Shown: positions 8,965-17,646 of the stretch, one piece after another
How positions within the stretch are numbered: position 1 is the stretch's first letter
How the letters are laid out: each line of letters begins with the position of its first letter
Position numbers and translations under genes: made by a program
Notes under the pieces: model-generated
Seen by the model: only the letters and a program-made list of their open reading frames with translations
Databases searched by the model: none
What the model was told of the DNA's origin: nothing
Source: DASUGC01 sp035606665
Lineage (GTDB): Bacteria > Acidobacteriota > Vicinamibacteria > Vicinamibacterales > SCN-69-37
DNA: 64,000 nt
Reading direction: 5' to 3'
NCBI GenBank assembly: GCA_035606665.1
Contig: DATNEY010000027.1
Coordinates: 124,001-188,000, forward strand

Positions 8965-9590
8965 CGTTCGTTGAGCGAGTGTAGCACGCGGTCCCACTCG
9001 ATCGCGCCGGCTCGAATGAGCGTCGGCGGAGTCGCGCGTACATCCACGATCGTCGACGGCGCGCCCCCGGCGGTGTCGCCGCCATCGATCACGAGCACAC
9101 GCTCGTCGTCGATCGCCGCGAGCTCCGCGACGCGCTGCGCCGGCGGTTGCCCGCTCCGATTTGCGCTGGTCGACGTAAGCGGCATCCCGAACGCTTCGGC
9201 CAGGCCGCGCGCGAGCGGATGCGCCGGCACGCGTATCGCGATGGTCCTGCGCCCCGCATGCACCGCGGGTACGACCGACTTCGGGGCATCGCAGACGATC
9301 GACAGCGGTCCGGGCCAGAATGCGTCGGCGAGGCGGCGCGCCGCGGCGCCGAGACCGCACCATGCATCCACCTGGGCGCGCGAACCCGCGATCAACGGAA
9401 GCGCAGCCGAGGTCTCCCGGCCCTTGATCTGAAACAACGTCTTTACCGCGACCTCGGATGCAGGGTCCACGGCGAGGCCGTACAGCGTGTCCGTCGGTAA
9501 CGCGACGACCTTCCCCGCCCGCAGCCATGCCACGGCGGGCTCGAGCTCCGCCCGCGTCCAACTGGAGGGATCGATCTCAATTCGCCGCAT
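8961..9590 (-). CDS. L-threonylcarbamoyladenylate synthase (Sua5/YciO/YrdC)
   Basis: A 209-residue enzyme that makes threonylcarbamoyl-AMP from threonine, bicarbonate and ATP for the t6A modification of tRNAs reading ANN codons. The conserved nucleotide-binding start is GKVVALPTDTLYGLA, followed by KGRE, RVPAHPLA and the signature STSANRSGQP. Its length is that of short YrdC proteins rather than two-domain Sua5. ATG 9590 is taken because it starts at the family N-terminus. It overlaps the MFS stop by 14 bases and ends inside the hflX start codon. Confidence 0.9.
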   Translation of the reverse strand: MRRIEIDPSSWTRAELEPAVAWLRAGKVVALPTDTLYGLAVDPASEVAVKTLFQIKGRETSAALPLIAGSRAQVDAWCGLGAAARRLADAFWPGPLSIVCDAPKSVVPAVHAGRRTIAIRVPAHPLARGLAEAFGMPLTSTSANRSGQPPAQRVAELAAIDDERVLVIDGGDTAGGAPSTIVDVRATPPTLIRAGAIEWDRVLHSLNER

Positions 9591-10896
9591 GCGACATCTC
9601 CCTGCGCACGATCCACGCGAGCACGGCAAGCCCCGCGGCGTCCGCCACGAATACCGATCGCATGCTGGCAGCGCCGAGGAATCCGGCCACCACCGGACTG
9701 ACCGCCAGCGCCACCAGGTACGCCGAGCTCAGATACGCGAACGCCGCGCCCCGCGCCGCGATTGGTACCGTCTGCGACGCGGAGGTGTAGATCGACGTCG
9801 TGGCGACGCCGAGCGCAAAGCCGAACCCGGCGGCAACCGCCAACAGGCTCATCCATGGACCCGCGAGGCTGAACAGCACTGTCCCGGCCATCGAGACGGC
9901 CATCATGCCCGGCACCAGCGAACCCGCGGGAACGCGCGCGAGAAGAAACCGCGCAGCCTGATTGCCCGCGGCGCCCGCGCAGGCCGTCGTCGTGAACAGT
10001 ATGCCTGCGAGAAACGGTACGCGGGCGGAATCGAAACCGATCTCTTCCAGGTACAGCGGGAGGATCGGTCCGAGGCTTCGATCGACAAGCTGCAGGCCGA
10101 ACACCGTCGCCATGAAGAGCAGAAAGTGCGGGTACCGCCGGAGCTCCGCGAATGTCGTTCCTGCGGGTCTTCCCGCGACTACCGGGACTCGCGGGCCGGC
10201 CTTCTCTCGATACGCCGCGAGCACGAGTGCAAACGCCGCGAGGTACACACCCGCTGACACGATGAACGATCGCCGCAGGCCGAGCGCCTGTGCCAGTGCT
10301 CCTCCGATGACGGGACCGAGCGCGGGTCCGAGGCGCTGCGCGGTCTGCACCCAGCCGATCGCCGTCGCCACTTCATCCGGCGGCGCGGACTCTGCTGCCA
10401 TCGTCAATGCGATTGGCCCGTACCCGGCGAAGAACCCCTGAATGATGCGCAGCACGAGCACGTGCCAGGGCGCCGTCACGAATGCCATGAGCGCCATGAT
10501 CACGAAGAAGCTGAACAGCGAGCGCGCGACCATCATCTTCCGGCCGAAACGATCGGCCAGCCTCGCCCAGACGGGCGCCATCGCTGCCGTGATCGCGGGA
10601 GTGACACCGAGGCAGACGCCAGACCAGACGGCCACGGCCGACGTGTCCTTGACGCCGAGCTGGCCGAAATACAGGGGCAGGAAGGGCATCACCAGCGTGA
10701 AGCCGGCGAATCCCATGAATGTGGCGGTGGTGACGGCCGCCTGGTTGCGGCGCCAGTCTAGGTTTGGCCGGGGGCCTTCGTCCCGCCGGACCCCCTCGCG
10801 CCGTTCGCTCGCGGGGGCCGCTTCGCCCCGCTCCGCTCCGCCGGCTCGCTCGTGTCCTCGCTCGCCGAGATCAGAACCGGATTCGGAGATCGTCAT
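9577..10896 (-). CDS. MFS multidrug-type transporter with repeat-derived N-terminus
   Basis: A 439-residue major facilitator with 12 predicted helices. The first helix is ATFMGFAGFTLVMPFLPLYF, followed by the A-motif-like loop ARLADRFGRKMM and a long hydrophobic remainder. It resembles drug exporters of the MdtG/YfcJ type; the substrate is unknown. The first ~50 residues (rich in Glu, Arg, Gly) are charged and come from a GC-rich dispersed repeat that also occurs at 30200-30300. ATG 10896 overlaps the glpX end by 26 bases; a start inside the repeat is possible but no ATG or GTG is available in frame there. Confidence 0.8.
   Translation of the reverse strand: MTISESGSDLGERGHERAGGAERGEAAPASERREGVRRDEGPRPNLDWRRNQAAVTTATFMGFAGFTLVMPFLPLYFGQLGVKDTSAVAVWSGVCLGVTPAITAAMAPVWARLADRFGRKMMVARSLFSFFVIMALMAFVTAPWHVLVLRIIQGFFAGYGPIALTMAAESAPPDEVATAIGWVQTAQRLGPALGPVIGGALAQALGLRRSFIVSAGVYLAAFALVLAAYREKAGPRVPVVAGRPAGTTFAELRRYPHFLLFMATVFGLQLVDRSLGPILPLYLEEIGFDSARVPFLAGILFTTTACAGAAGNQAARFLLARVPAGSLVPGMMAVSMAGTVLFSLAGPWMSLLAVAAGFGFALGVATTSIYTSASQTVPIAARGAAFAYLSSAYLVALAVSPVVAGFLGAASMRSVFVADAAGLAVLAWIVRREMSHAAN
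10768..10868. repeat. GC-rich dispersed repeat inside the MFS 5' coding end
   Basis: This ~100-bp stretch aligns with the reverse complement of 30195-30300. Shared blocks are CTTCGTCCCGCCGGACCCCC, then GCGCCGT-CGCT-GCGGGG, then CGCTCCG-C-CGGC and CTCGCT. Here it encodes the Glu/Arg/Gly-rich N-terminal tail of the MFS protein, while the second copy is intergenic. Confidence 0.65.
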
Positions 10897-11881
10897 CCGT
10901 GCGGCGGACGTGGATGGTGTCAATGAAACGGATCAGATGCGGATCGCTCTGCATGACGATCGAGCTGGTACTGATGCCATGACCGAAGAACCTGACACCG
11001 CGCATGAGAGTGCCGTCCGTGACGCCCGTGGCGACAAACGTCATCGCGTCGCCGCATGCCAGGTCGCCGGCTGAGTAGATGCGCTTCGTGTCGGTAATGC
11101 CCATCGCGTGGCAGCGGGTTTCGTGCTCAGGCTTCGAAACAACGAGGCGCGCGTAGATTTCGCCGCCGAGACAACGCATCGCCGCTGCGGTGAGCACGCC
11201 CTCCGGGGCGCCGCCGGTGCCCATCACGGCGTGTACTCCCGACCCGTCCACTGCCGCGGCGATGCCGGCGGAGAGATCGCCGTCGCCGATGAGCCGAATC
11301 CTCGCGCCGGCCGCCCGGATGTCGGCGATGAGTTTCTCGTGGCGCGGCCGATCCAGCACCATGATCACGAGATCTTCGATCTTGCGATCGAGCGACTTCG
11401 CGATCGACTTCAAGTTCTGCTTCACGGGGCGATCGAGACTCACGGCGTGCTTGGCCCTGGGGCCCACGACCAGCTTCTCCATGTAGAGGTCCGGCGCGTG
11501 CAGGAGACCGCCACGATTCGATGCGGCGAGCACCGCCAGTGCGTTTGCGGCGCCGGTGGCGCAGAGATTCGTGCCCTCGAGCGGATCGACCGCGATGTCG
11601 ACCTGCGGCAGCCCCTTTTCTCCCTTGGCGCCGCGACCCACGCGCTCCCCGATGTAGAGCATCGGCGCCTCGTCGCGCTCGCCTTCCCCGATGACGATAG
11701 TGCCGTCAATGCGGACGTCGTCCAGCGTCTTCCGCATCGCTTCAACGGCGGCGCGATCCGATGCCTGCCAATTCCCCTGGCCCATCGTGTGCGCGCACGC
11801 GATGGCCGCCTGTTCGACGACGCGCATGAGCTCGAGTGACAGGTCGGCGTTCCGATCGGGTCTACGGGTAGCCTTGGCCAT
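10871..11881 (-). CDS. glpX: Fructose-1,6-bisphosphatase class II
   Basis: A 336-residue Li-sensitive, Mn-dependent phosphatase of the GlpX family that turns fructose 1,6-bisphosphate into fructose 6-phosphate in gluconeogenesis. Signature stretches are GTIVIGEGERDEAPML, the metal-binding DPLEGTN, MGTGGAPEGVLTAAA and DGDLSAGI. A GTG three codons upstream (11890) is possible; ATG 11881 is preferred as a common start. It sits between the SAM hydrolase-like gene and the MFS gene with short or negative spacing. The nearby glycogen synthase gene fits carbohydrate storage but is in another operon. Confidence 0.92.
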   Translation of the reverse strand: MAKATRRPDRNADLSLELMRVVEQAAIACAHTMGQGNWQASDRAAVEAMRKTLDDVRIDGTIVIGEGERDEAPMLYIGERVGRGAKGEKGLPQVDIAVDPLEGTNLCATGAANALAVLAASNRGGLLHAPDLYMEKLVVGPRAKHAVSLDRPVKQNLKSIAKSLDRKIEDLVIMVLDRPRHEKLIADIRAAGARIRLIGDGDLSAGIAAAVDGSGVHAVMGTGGAPEGVLTAAAMRCLGGEIYARLVVSKPEHETRCHAMGITDTKRIYSAGDLACGDAMTFVATGVTDGTLMRGVRFFGHGISTSSIVMQSDPHLIRFIDTIHVRRTDDDLRIRF

Positions 11882-11900
11882 CGTCTTCACGGGCGTGAGT

Positions 11901-12695
11901 TCACGCGCGCCTCAACTCGACGAGATCGCCGACCGACACGCCGAGCTCGGCCGCGGCGCTCGACGCGTGCGCCGAGCACTCGAGGTGGTCCGTGCTCCCG
12001 AACAGGGCGCCGATCTCTCCGGCGGCGATGTCGGCGTAGGTCGAGACGATGCGTGGAATCGCCTGGCCGCGGACGGTCAGCTGCAGCGGGATCTGCCCGC
12101 CGGTCATTTTCTCGTAGGACTTCCGGTCGATGTTCGTGATCACGTTGCCGAATCGATCGACGCGGATCACGCGCCCGCTGAGAACGCCGTTCTCGATCGC
12201 GGGCATCGGGAGATCGAGCATGCGGTAGTCGGTGACGGCACGGCCGAATGCGTTGAGGTCCGTTCCCTTCGCTATCCACGCCGCTGCGGGCGCGAACCGA
12301 TCGCGTCCCTCAAAAGTGCGGCTCACGGTGGGCCTGGCGAATCGGCGTTCGGTCAGTTCGACCACACGCTTCGGCGGCGTCTCCCTGAACACTGCCGTCA
12401 GGACGCCGTTATCAGGCGCGACGAACCGGCGATCGCCCACCTCGGCGGCGATTCCTCTGCGCGCGGTGCCGACTCCGGGGTCCACGACGACCAGAAAAAT
12501 GCTGCCTGGAGGAAAGTACTTCGACGTCGCCGCGAGCTCATGGGCGGCGAGCGCGATGTCGTGCGGTGGAAGATCGTGGGAGATGTCCACGAGCGTGACA
12601 TCCGGGCAGATCCCCAGAATCACACCCTTCATGACGCCCGCATAGTGATCCTGCGAGCCAAAATCCGTGAGAAGCGCGATGACCGGCCGGGCCAT
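11901..12695 (-). CDS. SAM hydroxide adenosyltransferase (DUF62 family)
   Basis: A 264-residue protein of the family that includes fluorinase and chlorinase. Most members without halogenase features hydrolyse S-adenosylmethionine to adenosine and methionine. Conserved stretches are ALLTDFGSQDHYAGVMKG at the N-terminus, VVVDPGVGT, the FVAPDNGVL loop, and VDRFGNVITNI. The 'LTDFG...D-Y-G' pattern and PDNG are characteristic. No halogenase loop insertion is evident, so hydroxide transfer is inferred. ATG 12695 is chosen over the in-frame start 8 codons upstream because it begins at the family N-terminus. It follows a methyltransferase gene. Confidence 0.85.
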   Translation of the reverse strand: MARPVIALLTDFGSQDHYAGVMKGVILGICPDVTLVDISHDLPPHDIALAAHELAATSKYFPPGSIFLVVVDPGVGTARRGIAAEVGDRRFVAPDNGVLTAVFRETPPKRVVELTERRFARPTVSRTFEGRDRFAPAAAWIAKGTDLNAFGRAVTDYRMLDLPMPAIENGVLSGRVIRVDRFGNVITNIDRKSYEKMTGGQIPLQLTVRGQAIPRIVSTYADIAAGEIGALFGSTDHLECSAHASSAAAELGVSVGDLVELRRA

Positions 12696-12726
12696 GACCG
12701 GGTAGTGTACCCCGGCCAATCGCCAG

Positions 12727-13350
12727 TCACCCCTTTCGGAGAAGGATCTCCCGTCGCTGGCTCTTGAGCAGCACCGACTCCATCACCTTGGCGCCCGTGA
12801 ACATCGCCGCCAGGTCACGGGTCGAGAGCACGCAGCGCTTTCGCGGCGCGATCGACTCGTGACGGCATTGAAGGCTCGTTGGACTCTGGATGACGTAGCG
12901 CGTGTACTGGTCTACGGTTCCCGGGGCGGTTGCGAAGTAGCCGTGCACGACGCCTCCCGGGCGGAGGCGGGCCGCCAGGAATTCCGCCACGGCCTGCGCC
13001 GTCGGCCGATCGAGATAGTCGAAGGCATCCCAGCACAGCACCGCGTCGATCTGCCCCGTCACGGTGCGCTCGAGCCGCGCCACAAGAGACGTCCGCACTC
13101 CATCGCCGCCCGCATCCCGCACTTCGTGGAAGAGGTCGCCGATGAGCAGTTTGCACGCGAGCTGCTCGCCCAGGAACGACACGTTGGCCCCTACCGCCGG
13201 ACCCAAGTCCAGCAGTACGGGCGCTTGACGTGGCGCAAGGGCCGTGAGGAAACGCTGCAGAACGACAGTGGCGACAGTGGTTTCGAGCGGACGCTCGGGT
13301 GCCGGCGGTTCAACCGGCCGCTTCGCGCCCCACCCAAACAATCCGGCCAC
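12727..13350 (-). CDS. Class I SAM-dependent methyltransferase, substrate unknown
   Basis: A 207-residue cytoplasmic protein with a Rossmann methyltransferase fold. Motif I is VLLDLGPAVGANVSFL (a degenerate D-x-G-x-x-x-G), followed by DAVLCWDAFDYLDRP, which fits motif IV, and LRPGGVVHGYF, which fits the post-motif strand. The acceptor is unknown. It sits between bactofilin (24 bases upstream) and the SAM hydrolase-like gene in the same minus-strand run, so expression with the bactofilin is likely. No membrane segment is seen. Confidence 0.7.
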   Translation of the reverse strand: MAGLFGWGAKRPVEPPAPERPLETTVATVVLQRFLTALAPRQAPVLLDLGPAVGANVSFLGEQLACKLLIGDLFHEVRDAGGDGVRTSLVARLERTVTGQIDAVLCWDAFDYLDRPTAQAVAEFLAARLRPGGVVHGYFATAPGTVDQYTRYVIQSPTSLQCRHESIAPRKRCVLSTRDLAAMFTGAKVMESVLLKSQRREILLRKG

Positions 13351-13374
13351 TGCGCCCCGTCCTTTGCGCGATCG

Positions 13375-13920
13375 CTACCGCGCGACGCCGACCGGCGCCG
13401 GAGCAGGTGTCGCGGCCGGCGCGGGCGCAGGCGACGCGGCGGCGACGGCTGGCTTCGCCTCGCCCTTCTCGCCACCCTTGGCCTGCTGCATGTCGATGCT
13501 GCCGCGGAAGTGCGCGCCGTCGGCAATCGCCACGCGCGGAGAAGACAGATCGCCTTCGACGGATCCCTTGTCGCGGATCTCGATCTTCTCGCTCGTCGCG
13601 ATGTTGCCCTGGACGCTGCCTTCGACCACCACCGCGCGCGCGAGCACCTGCGCCTTGATCTTCGCGTTGGGGCCGATCGTCAGCACGTTCTGGCGGAGCT
13701 CGATCTTGCCTTCGACCTGACCTTCGATCGTCAGGTCTTCGCTGCCGCTCAACTCACCTTTGATGATCACGCTTTTCCCGATGTTCACGTTGCTCTTCTC
13801 CTGTTGCACGGGTTCGACGCGAGGGGTGGATGGGACTGGGATTGCCTGAGCAACCACCGGCGACGACGCCGGCGGAGCAACCGGCTGTGGGGGCCGGGGG
13901 GCTTCTTCACGCTTCCACAT
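13375..13920 (-). CDS. Bactofilin (polymer-forming cytoskeletal protein)
   Basis: A 181-residue cytoskeletal protein that self-assembles into filaments without nucleotide and often recruits cell-wall enzymes. Residues ~45-140 form the bactofilin beta-helix, with regular strands such as IIKGELSGSEDLTIEGQ, GKIELRQNVLTIGPNA, KAQVLARAVVVEG and DKGSVEGDLSSPRV. The N-terminus (MWKREEAPRPPQP) and the Ala/Pro/Lys-rich C-terminus are flexible tails, as is usual. It is the first gene of the long minus-strand run reaching pgsA. Confidence 0.92.
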   Translation of the reverse strand: MWKREEAPRPPQPVAPPASSPVVAQAIPVPSTPRVEPVQQEKSNVNIGKSVIIKGELSGSEDLTIEGQVEGKIELRQNVLTIGPNAKIKAQVLARAVVVEGSVQGNIATSEKIEIRDKGSVEGDLSSPRVAIADGAHFRGSIDMQQAKGGEKGEAKPAVAAASPAPAPAATPAPAPVGVAR

Positions 13921-13984
13921 GTGACTACTCCAATTGCTGAAACTGAGGGTTCGACGACGTCTGCTCTACCTATCGGCCAAAGAC

Positions 13985-14033
13985 GCCGGGGCTGAAGCCC
14001 CGGCCCACGTCGGCCGGTCCTTTAGGGCCGGCC
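13985..14033. repeat. Paired GC-rich hairpins (TGAA loop then TTTA loop)
   Basis: In the gap between the divergent bactofilin and cysteine desulfurase genes, 13985-14004 is a perfect 8-bp stem with a TGAA loop (GCCGGGGC/GCCCCGGC). 14012-14033 is a 9-bp stem with one G-T pair and a TTTA loop. The same order of loops recurs at 53861-53923. Because the flanking genes are divergent, this is not a terminator for either. Confidence 0.6.
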
Positions 14034-14054
14034 CCTGCTACGATCACCAAGATC

Positions 14055-15218
14055 GTGCGGATTTACCTCGACTATAACGCCACAACGCCACCTGCGCCCG
14101 AAGTTATCGAAGCAATGGCTGATTCCCTGCGCGACGACTTCGGGAACCCGTCGTCTGTGCACACCTTCGGCCAGCAGGCAAAGGCGGCGCTGGACCGCGC
14201 GCGGACGGCCACAGCGGCCCTGATCGACGCGGCAGGTGCAGAAATTGTGCTCACTTCCGGCGGTACTGAGGCCGACAACCTGGCCCTCCGGGGGGCCTTC
14301 GAGGCCCGGCGCACGTCGGGACGTCGTCGGATCGTGACCACGGGGATCGAGCACGAGGCGATTCTCAAGACGGCCCAGGCCCTCGCAGCTCAGGGCGCGG
14401 AGGTCGTCGTGATCCCGGCGACCAGTCGCGGTGTGATTGACCCCGCCGAGGTCGCCTCAGCCGTCGATGCCAATACCTGCCTGGTCTCGGTGATGCTCGC
14501 GAACAACGAAATTGGAACCGTGCAGCCCGTTGCCGAGCTGGCAGAACATTGCCGGGCTCAGGGTGCGCTGCTCCACACCGACGCGGTTCAGGCCGCGGGC
14601 AAGCTGCCCATCTCCGTCACGGCGCTCGGCATCGACATGCTGTCGTTGTCCGCCCATAAGTTCGCTGGTCCCAAGGGCGCCGGCGCACTCTGGATTCGGC
14701 GGGGCGTCCGGCTTGCGGCGCAGTCCACCGGTGGCCGGCAGGAGCGCAATCGCCGGGCCGGAACGGAAAACGTCCCGGCACTGGTCGGCATGGGCGTCGC
14801 CGCGTCGCTCGCCAAGTCTCACCTCGATGATGCCCCGGCCGTTCGGAGACTCCGGGACCGCCTCGAGTCAGCAATCCTCGCCAACGTTCCAGGCACAATC
14901 GTGAACGGCGCCGACGCGGATCGCGTGCCGAATACCACCAACATCAGTTTCGACGGCATCGAGGCCGAGTCGTTGTTGATCGCGCTCGACCTCGAGGGCG
15001 TGGCGGTGTCGACGGGCTCGGCCTGCTCGTCGGGCTCGCTCGAGCCATCTCACGTGCTCCGCGCGATGGGACTGCCCAACAACCGGGCACGGAATTCCCT
15101 GCGCTTCAGTCTGGGCACACCGACTACGGAGGCCGAGATTGATTTCGTCGCCGGCGTGCTGCCGGGACTCGTCGCGAAGCTGCGCCGCCTCGGCCGGCCA
15201 ATGGAGGCCGTGCGGTAG
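14055..15218 (+). CDS. iscS: Cysteine desulfurase (NifS/IscS family)
   Basis: A 387-residue PLP enzyme that takes sulfur from cysteine as an enzyme-bound persulfide. The PLP lysine lies in SAHKFAGPKG near residue 200, and the catalytic cysteine in STGSACSSGS near 323, inside the long loop typical of the IscS/NifS (group I) type. The start YLDYNATTPPAPEV is the family N-terminus, so the GTG at 14055 is right. mnmA begins two bases after its stop, which suggests that this protein supplies the sulfur for tRNA thiolation, though Fe-S assembly is also possible. Confidence 0.93.
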   Translation: MRIYLDYNATTPPAPEVIEAMADSLRDDFGNPSSVHTFGQQAKAALDRARTATAALIDAAGAEIVLTSGGTEADNLALRGAFEARRTSGRRRIVTTGIEHEAILKTAQALAAQGAEVVVIPATSRGVIDPAEVASAVDANTCLVSVMLANNEIGTVQPVAELAEHCRAQGALLHTDAVQAAGKLPISVTALGIDMLSLSAHKFAGPKGAGALWIRRGVRLAAQSTGGRQERNRRAGTENVPALVGMGVAASLAKSHLDDAPAVRRLRDRLESAILANVPGTIVNGADADRVPNTTNISFDGIEAESLLIALDLEGVAVSTGSACSSGSLEPSHVLRAMGLPNNRARNSLRFSLGTPTTEAEIDFVAGVLPGLVAKLRRLGRPMEAVR

Positions 15219-15220
15219 CC

Positions 15221-16285
15221 ATGCGCGTTGTCGTTGCGATGTCTGGAGGCGTCGACTCGTCGGTCGCGGCCGCGCTCGTGGCCGAGGCCGGTCACGACGT
15301 CATCGGCCTCTCGATGCAGCTCTACGATCAGCGGGCGTCCCCGGAGGCGTTCGGATCCTGTTGCAGCATCGACGACCTCCACGACGCGAGGCGCGTCGCG
15401 GCGGCCGTGGGATTCCCCCACTACATCCTCAATCTGGAACAGGAGTTCCGGCGGACCGTGGTCGAGAATTTCGTCACGGAGTACGCGTCGGGCCGCACGC
15501 CAATCCCGTGCGTCCACTGCAACGCGGACCTGAAGTTCTCCACGCTCGTGAACCGCGCGGCCGGCTTCGAGGCGAACGCGGTCGCGACTGGTCACTACGC
15601 CCGTGTGACTTTCGACGAGGACGTCCGCCGCTACCGGCTCTGGCGCAGCGTCGATCGCGACAAGGATCAGTCCTACTTCCTGTTCTCACTGACGCAGGAC
15701 CAGCTCGCCCACGCGATGTTTCCCGTGGGCCATCTCCGCAAGCCTGAGGTTCGCGAACACGCCCGGCGCCTTGGCCTCGTCGTTGCCGACAAGCCGGACA
15801 GTCACGAAATCTGTTTCGTGCCGGATGGTGACGCGGCGGGCTTCGTCGATCGACAGCTCGACGGGACGGATCGGGCGGGAGAAATCGTGGATTCGGGCGG
15901 CAAGGTCGTCGGGCGCCATCGCGGCATCCACCGGCTCACGGTCGGCCAGAGAAAGGGTCTCGGCCTGGCGACCGGTACGCCGATGTACGTGCTCAAGCTC
16001 GAGCCCGCCGAGTCGCGCGTCGTCGTTGGTACTCGCGACGAGCTCGGCGGCCGTTCGCTGATCGCACGTGATGTGAACTGGATCTCAGGCACGCCGCCGG
16101 ACGGGCCGGTGCGACTGACCGCGCGCATCCGCCACCGTCATCAGGACGCGCCGGCATTGGTCACGCCTACGGACGCCGGGCACGCGCAGGTGGAATTCGA
16201 CGACCCGCAGATGGCGATCGCGCCGGGTCAGGCGGTTGTCTTCTATGACGGAGACGAGGTTGTTGGCGGAGGGTGGATCGACTGA
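15221..16285 (+). CDS. mnmA: tRNA-specific 2-thiouridylase MnmA
   Basis: A 354-residue enzyme that forms 2-thiouridine at wobble U34 of tRNA-Lys, -Glu and -Gln, using ATP and persulfide sulfur. The PP-loop SGGVDSS is at residues 8-14. The two catalytic cysteines are in TPIPCVHCN (first Cys near 97) and HEICFVPDG (near 197). The RKGLGL stretch and C-terminal beta-barrel are present. Spaced two bases from the cysteine desulfurase, it forms a functional pair with it. Both tRNA genes in the window (Lys-UUU, Glu-UUC) are MnmA substrates by anticodon. Confidence 0.95.
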   Translation: MRVVVAMSGGVDSSVAAALVAEAGHDVIGLSMQLYDQRASPEAFGSCCSIDDLHDARRVAAAVGFPHYILNLEQEFRRTVVENFVTEYASGRTPIPCVHCNADLKFSTLVNRAAGFEANAVATGHYARVTFDEDVRRYRLWRSVDRDKDQSYFLFSLTQDQLAHAMFPVGHLRKPEVREHARRLGLVVADKPDSHEICFVPDGDAAGFVDRQLDGTDRAGEIVDSGGKVVGRHRGIHRLTVGQRKGLGLATGTPMYVLKLEPAESRVVVGTRDELGGRSLIARDVNWISGTPPDGPVRLTARIRHRHQDAPALVTPTDAGHAQVEFDDPQMAIAPGQAVVFYDGDEVVGGGWID

Positions 16286-16291
16286 ACCTAC

Positions 16292-16342
16292 AACCAACAA
16301 CCTGCAACCAACAATTCAACGGCAGGTTGCCGGTTGCTGGTT
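16292..16342. terminator. Imperfect inverted repeat between convergent mnmA and trxB
   Basis: Arms 16292-16312 (AACCAACAACCTGC...) and 16322-16342 (...GGTTGCTGGTT) pair at about 17 of 21 positions with a 9-base loop. The place between two converging stops fits a bidirectional terminator. Confidence 0.5.
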
Positions 16343-16345
16343 AAG

Positions 16346-17269
16346 TCAATGTGCAAGAAAGCGTTCTGCGTCCAGCGCAGCCATGCATCCCGATCCGGCG
16401 GCGGTAATGGCCTGTCTGTAGATGTGATCCTGAACGTCGCCGCAGGCAAACACTCCCGGGACGTTCGTCTTCGCGCCATTCGACGTGATCAGATAGCCCG
16501 ACTCATCCATCGCGAGCTGGCCGGCGAACAGTGATGTGTTCGGCGTGTGGCCGATCGCCACGAACACGCCATCGACCGGCAGCGTCTTTTCCTCGCCAGT
16601 CCTGAGGTTCCGAAGATGCATGCCCGTGACGGCGCCGGAGCCACCGTCCTCGATCGAGAGAACTTCCGAGTCCCACTCGAAGGAGATCTTCGGATTGGCG
16701 AAGGCCTTGTCCTGCATGATCTTCGACGCTCGCAGCGTGTCACGGCGATGGACGAGCGTGACGTGCGTCGCGAAGCGGGTCAGAAATGTCGCCTCTTCGA
16801 CCGCCGAATCGCCGCCGCCCACGACCGCGATTGGCTTTCCACGGAAGAAAAAACCGTCGCAGGTCGCGCACGTCGATACGCCATGCCCCATGAGCTTCCG
16901 TTCGGATGGCAGCCCGAGAAGTTTCGCGGATGCGCCTGTCGCGACGATCACCGTCCGCGCCAGCACGACACCGTCGCCGGTCGTGATCCTGAAGGGCCTC
17001 GCTGACAAATCGACCTCGGAGACGTTGCCCTGCACCATCTCCGCGCCGAACCGGGCGGCCTGCGCCCGCATCGACGCCATCAGATCCGGCCCCATGACTC
17101 CCTCAGTGAAGCCGGGAAAGTTCTCGACGGCAGTGGTGATCATCAGCTGTCCACCCGCCTCGAGTCCCTCGATGACGAGTGGGGAAAGGTTGGCGCGAGC
17201 TGTGTAAAGCGCGGCGGTCAGGCCCGCGGGGCCGGACCCGATGATGACGACGTTACGGGGTGCGGACAC
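16346..17269 (-). CDS. trxB: Thioredoxin-disulfide reductase
   Basis: A 307-residue low-molecular-weight FAD/NADPH flavoprotein that reduces thioredoxin. The FAD motif is GSGPAG at 12-17. The redox-active CATCDG lies near residue 138, NADPH motif GGGDSAVEEA follows, and the C-terminal FAD part is FACGDVQD. Length is normal for the bacterial enzyme. It follows trxA with a 7-base gap, so the reductase and its substrate are co-transcribed after glgA. Confidence 0.96.
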   Translation of the reverse strand: MSAPRNVVIIGSGPAGLTAALYTARANLSPLVIEGLEAGGQLMITTAVENFPGFTEGVMGPDLMASMRAQAARFGAEMVQGNVSEVDLSARPFRITTGDGVVLARTVIVATGASAKLLGLPSERKLMGHGVSTCATCDGFFFRGKPIAVVGGGDSAVEEATFLTRFATHVTLVHRRDTLRASKIMQDKAFANPKISFEWDSEVLSIEDGGSGAVTGMHLRNLRTGEEKTLPVDGVFVAIGHTPNTSLFAGQLAMDESGYLITSNGAKTNVPGVFACGDVQDHIYRQAITAAGSGCMAALDAERFLAH

Positions 17270-17276
17270 GGCGCGG

Positions 17277-17606
17277 TTAGATATGGCGGTCGAGCATCTG
17301 CTTCAGCGTGCCCTTGTCCACCAGTCCGACGACCTGGTCGACGATCTGGCCTCCCTTGAAGAGCATGACCGTCGGGATGCCGCGAACCATGTAGCGCATC
17401 GTGATGTTCGGATTGTCGTCAACGTTCAGTTTGCCGACCGCGACCTTACCCACATAGTCGGCCGCGACTGAATTGATGGCCGGTTCCATCGCGCGGCAGG
17501 GGCCGCACCATTCGGCCCAGAAATCCACGAGGACCGGGCTGGACGCTTTGAGCACGTCGGAATCAAAGTTGCCGTCGGTGTAGGTCTGCACGTTTTCGGA
17601 AGCCAT
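17277..17606 (-). CDS. trxA: Thioredoxin
   Basis: A 109-residue thioredoxin. The active site is WCGPC at residues 33-37 and the cis-proline is in GIPTVMLF. The frame is open 32 codons further upstream, but the ATG at 17606 gives the family N-terminus and a normal length. It sits between glgA (40 bases upstream) and trxB (7 bases downstream) on the same strand. Confidence 0.95.
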   Translation of the reverse strand: MASENVQTYTDGNFDSDVLKASSPVLVDFWAEWCGPCRAMEPAINSVAADYVGKVAVGKLNVDDNPNITMRYMVRGIPTVMLFKGGQIVDQVVGLVDKGTLKQMLDRHI

Positions 17607-17646
17607 CTCGTCTCGGGCCTTTCCCCTTTGAACATCGAACCGTTCT

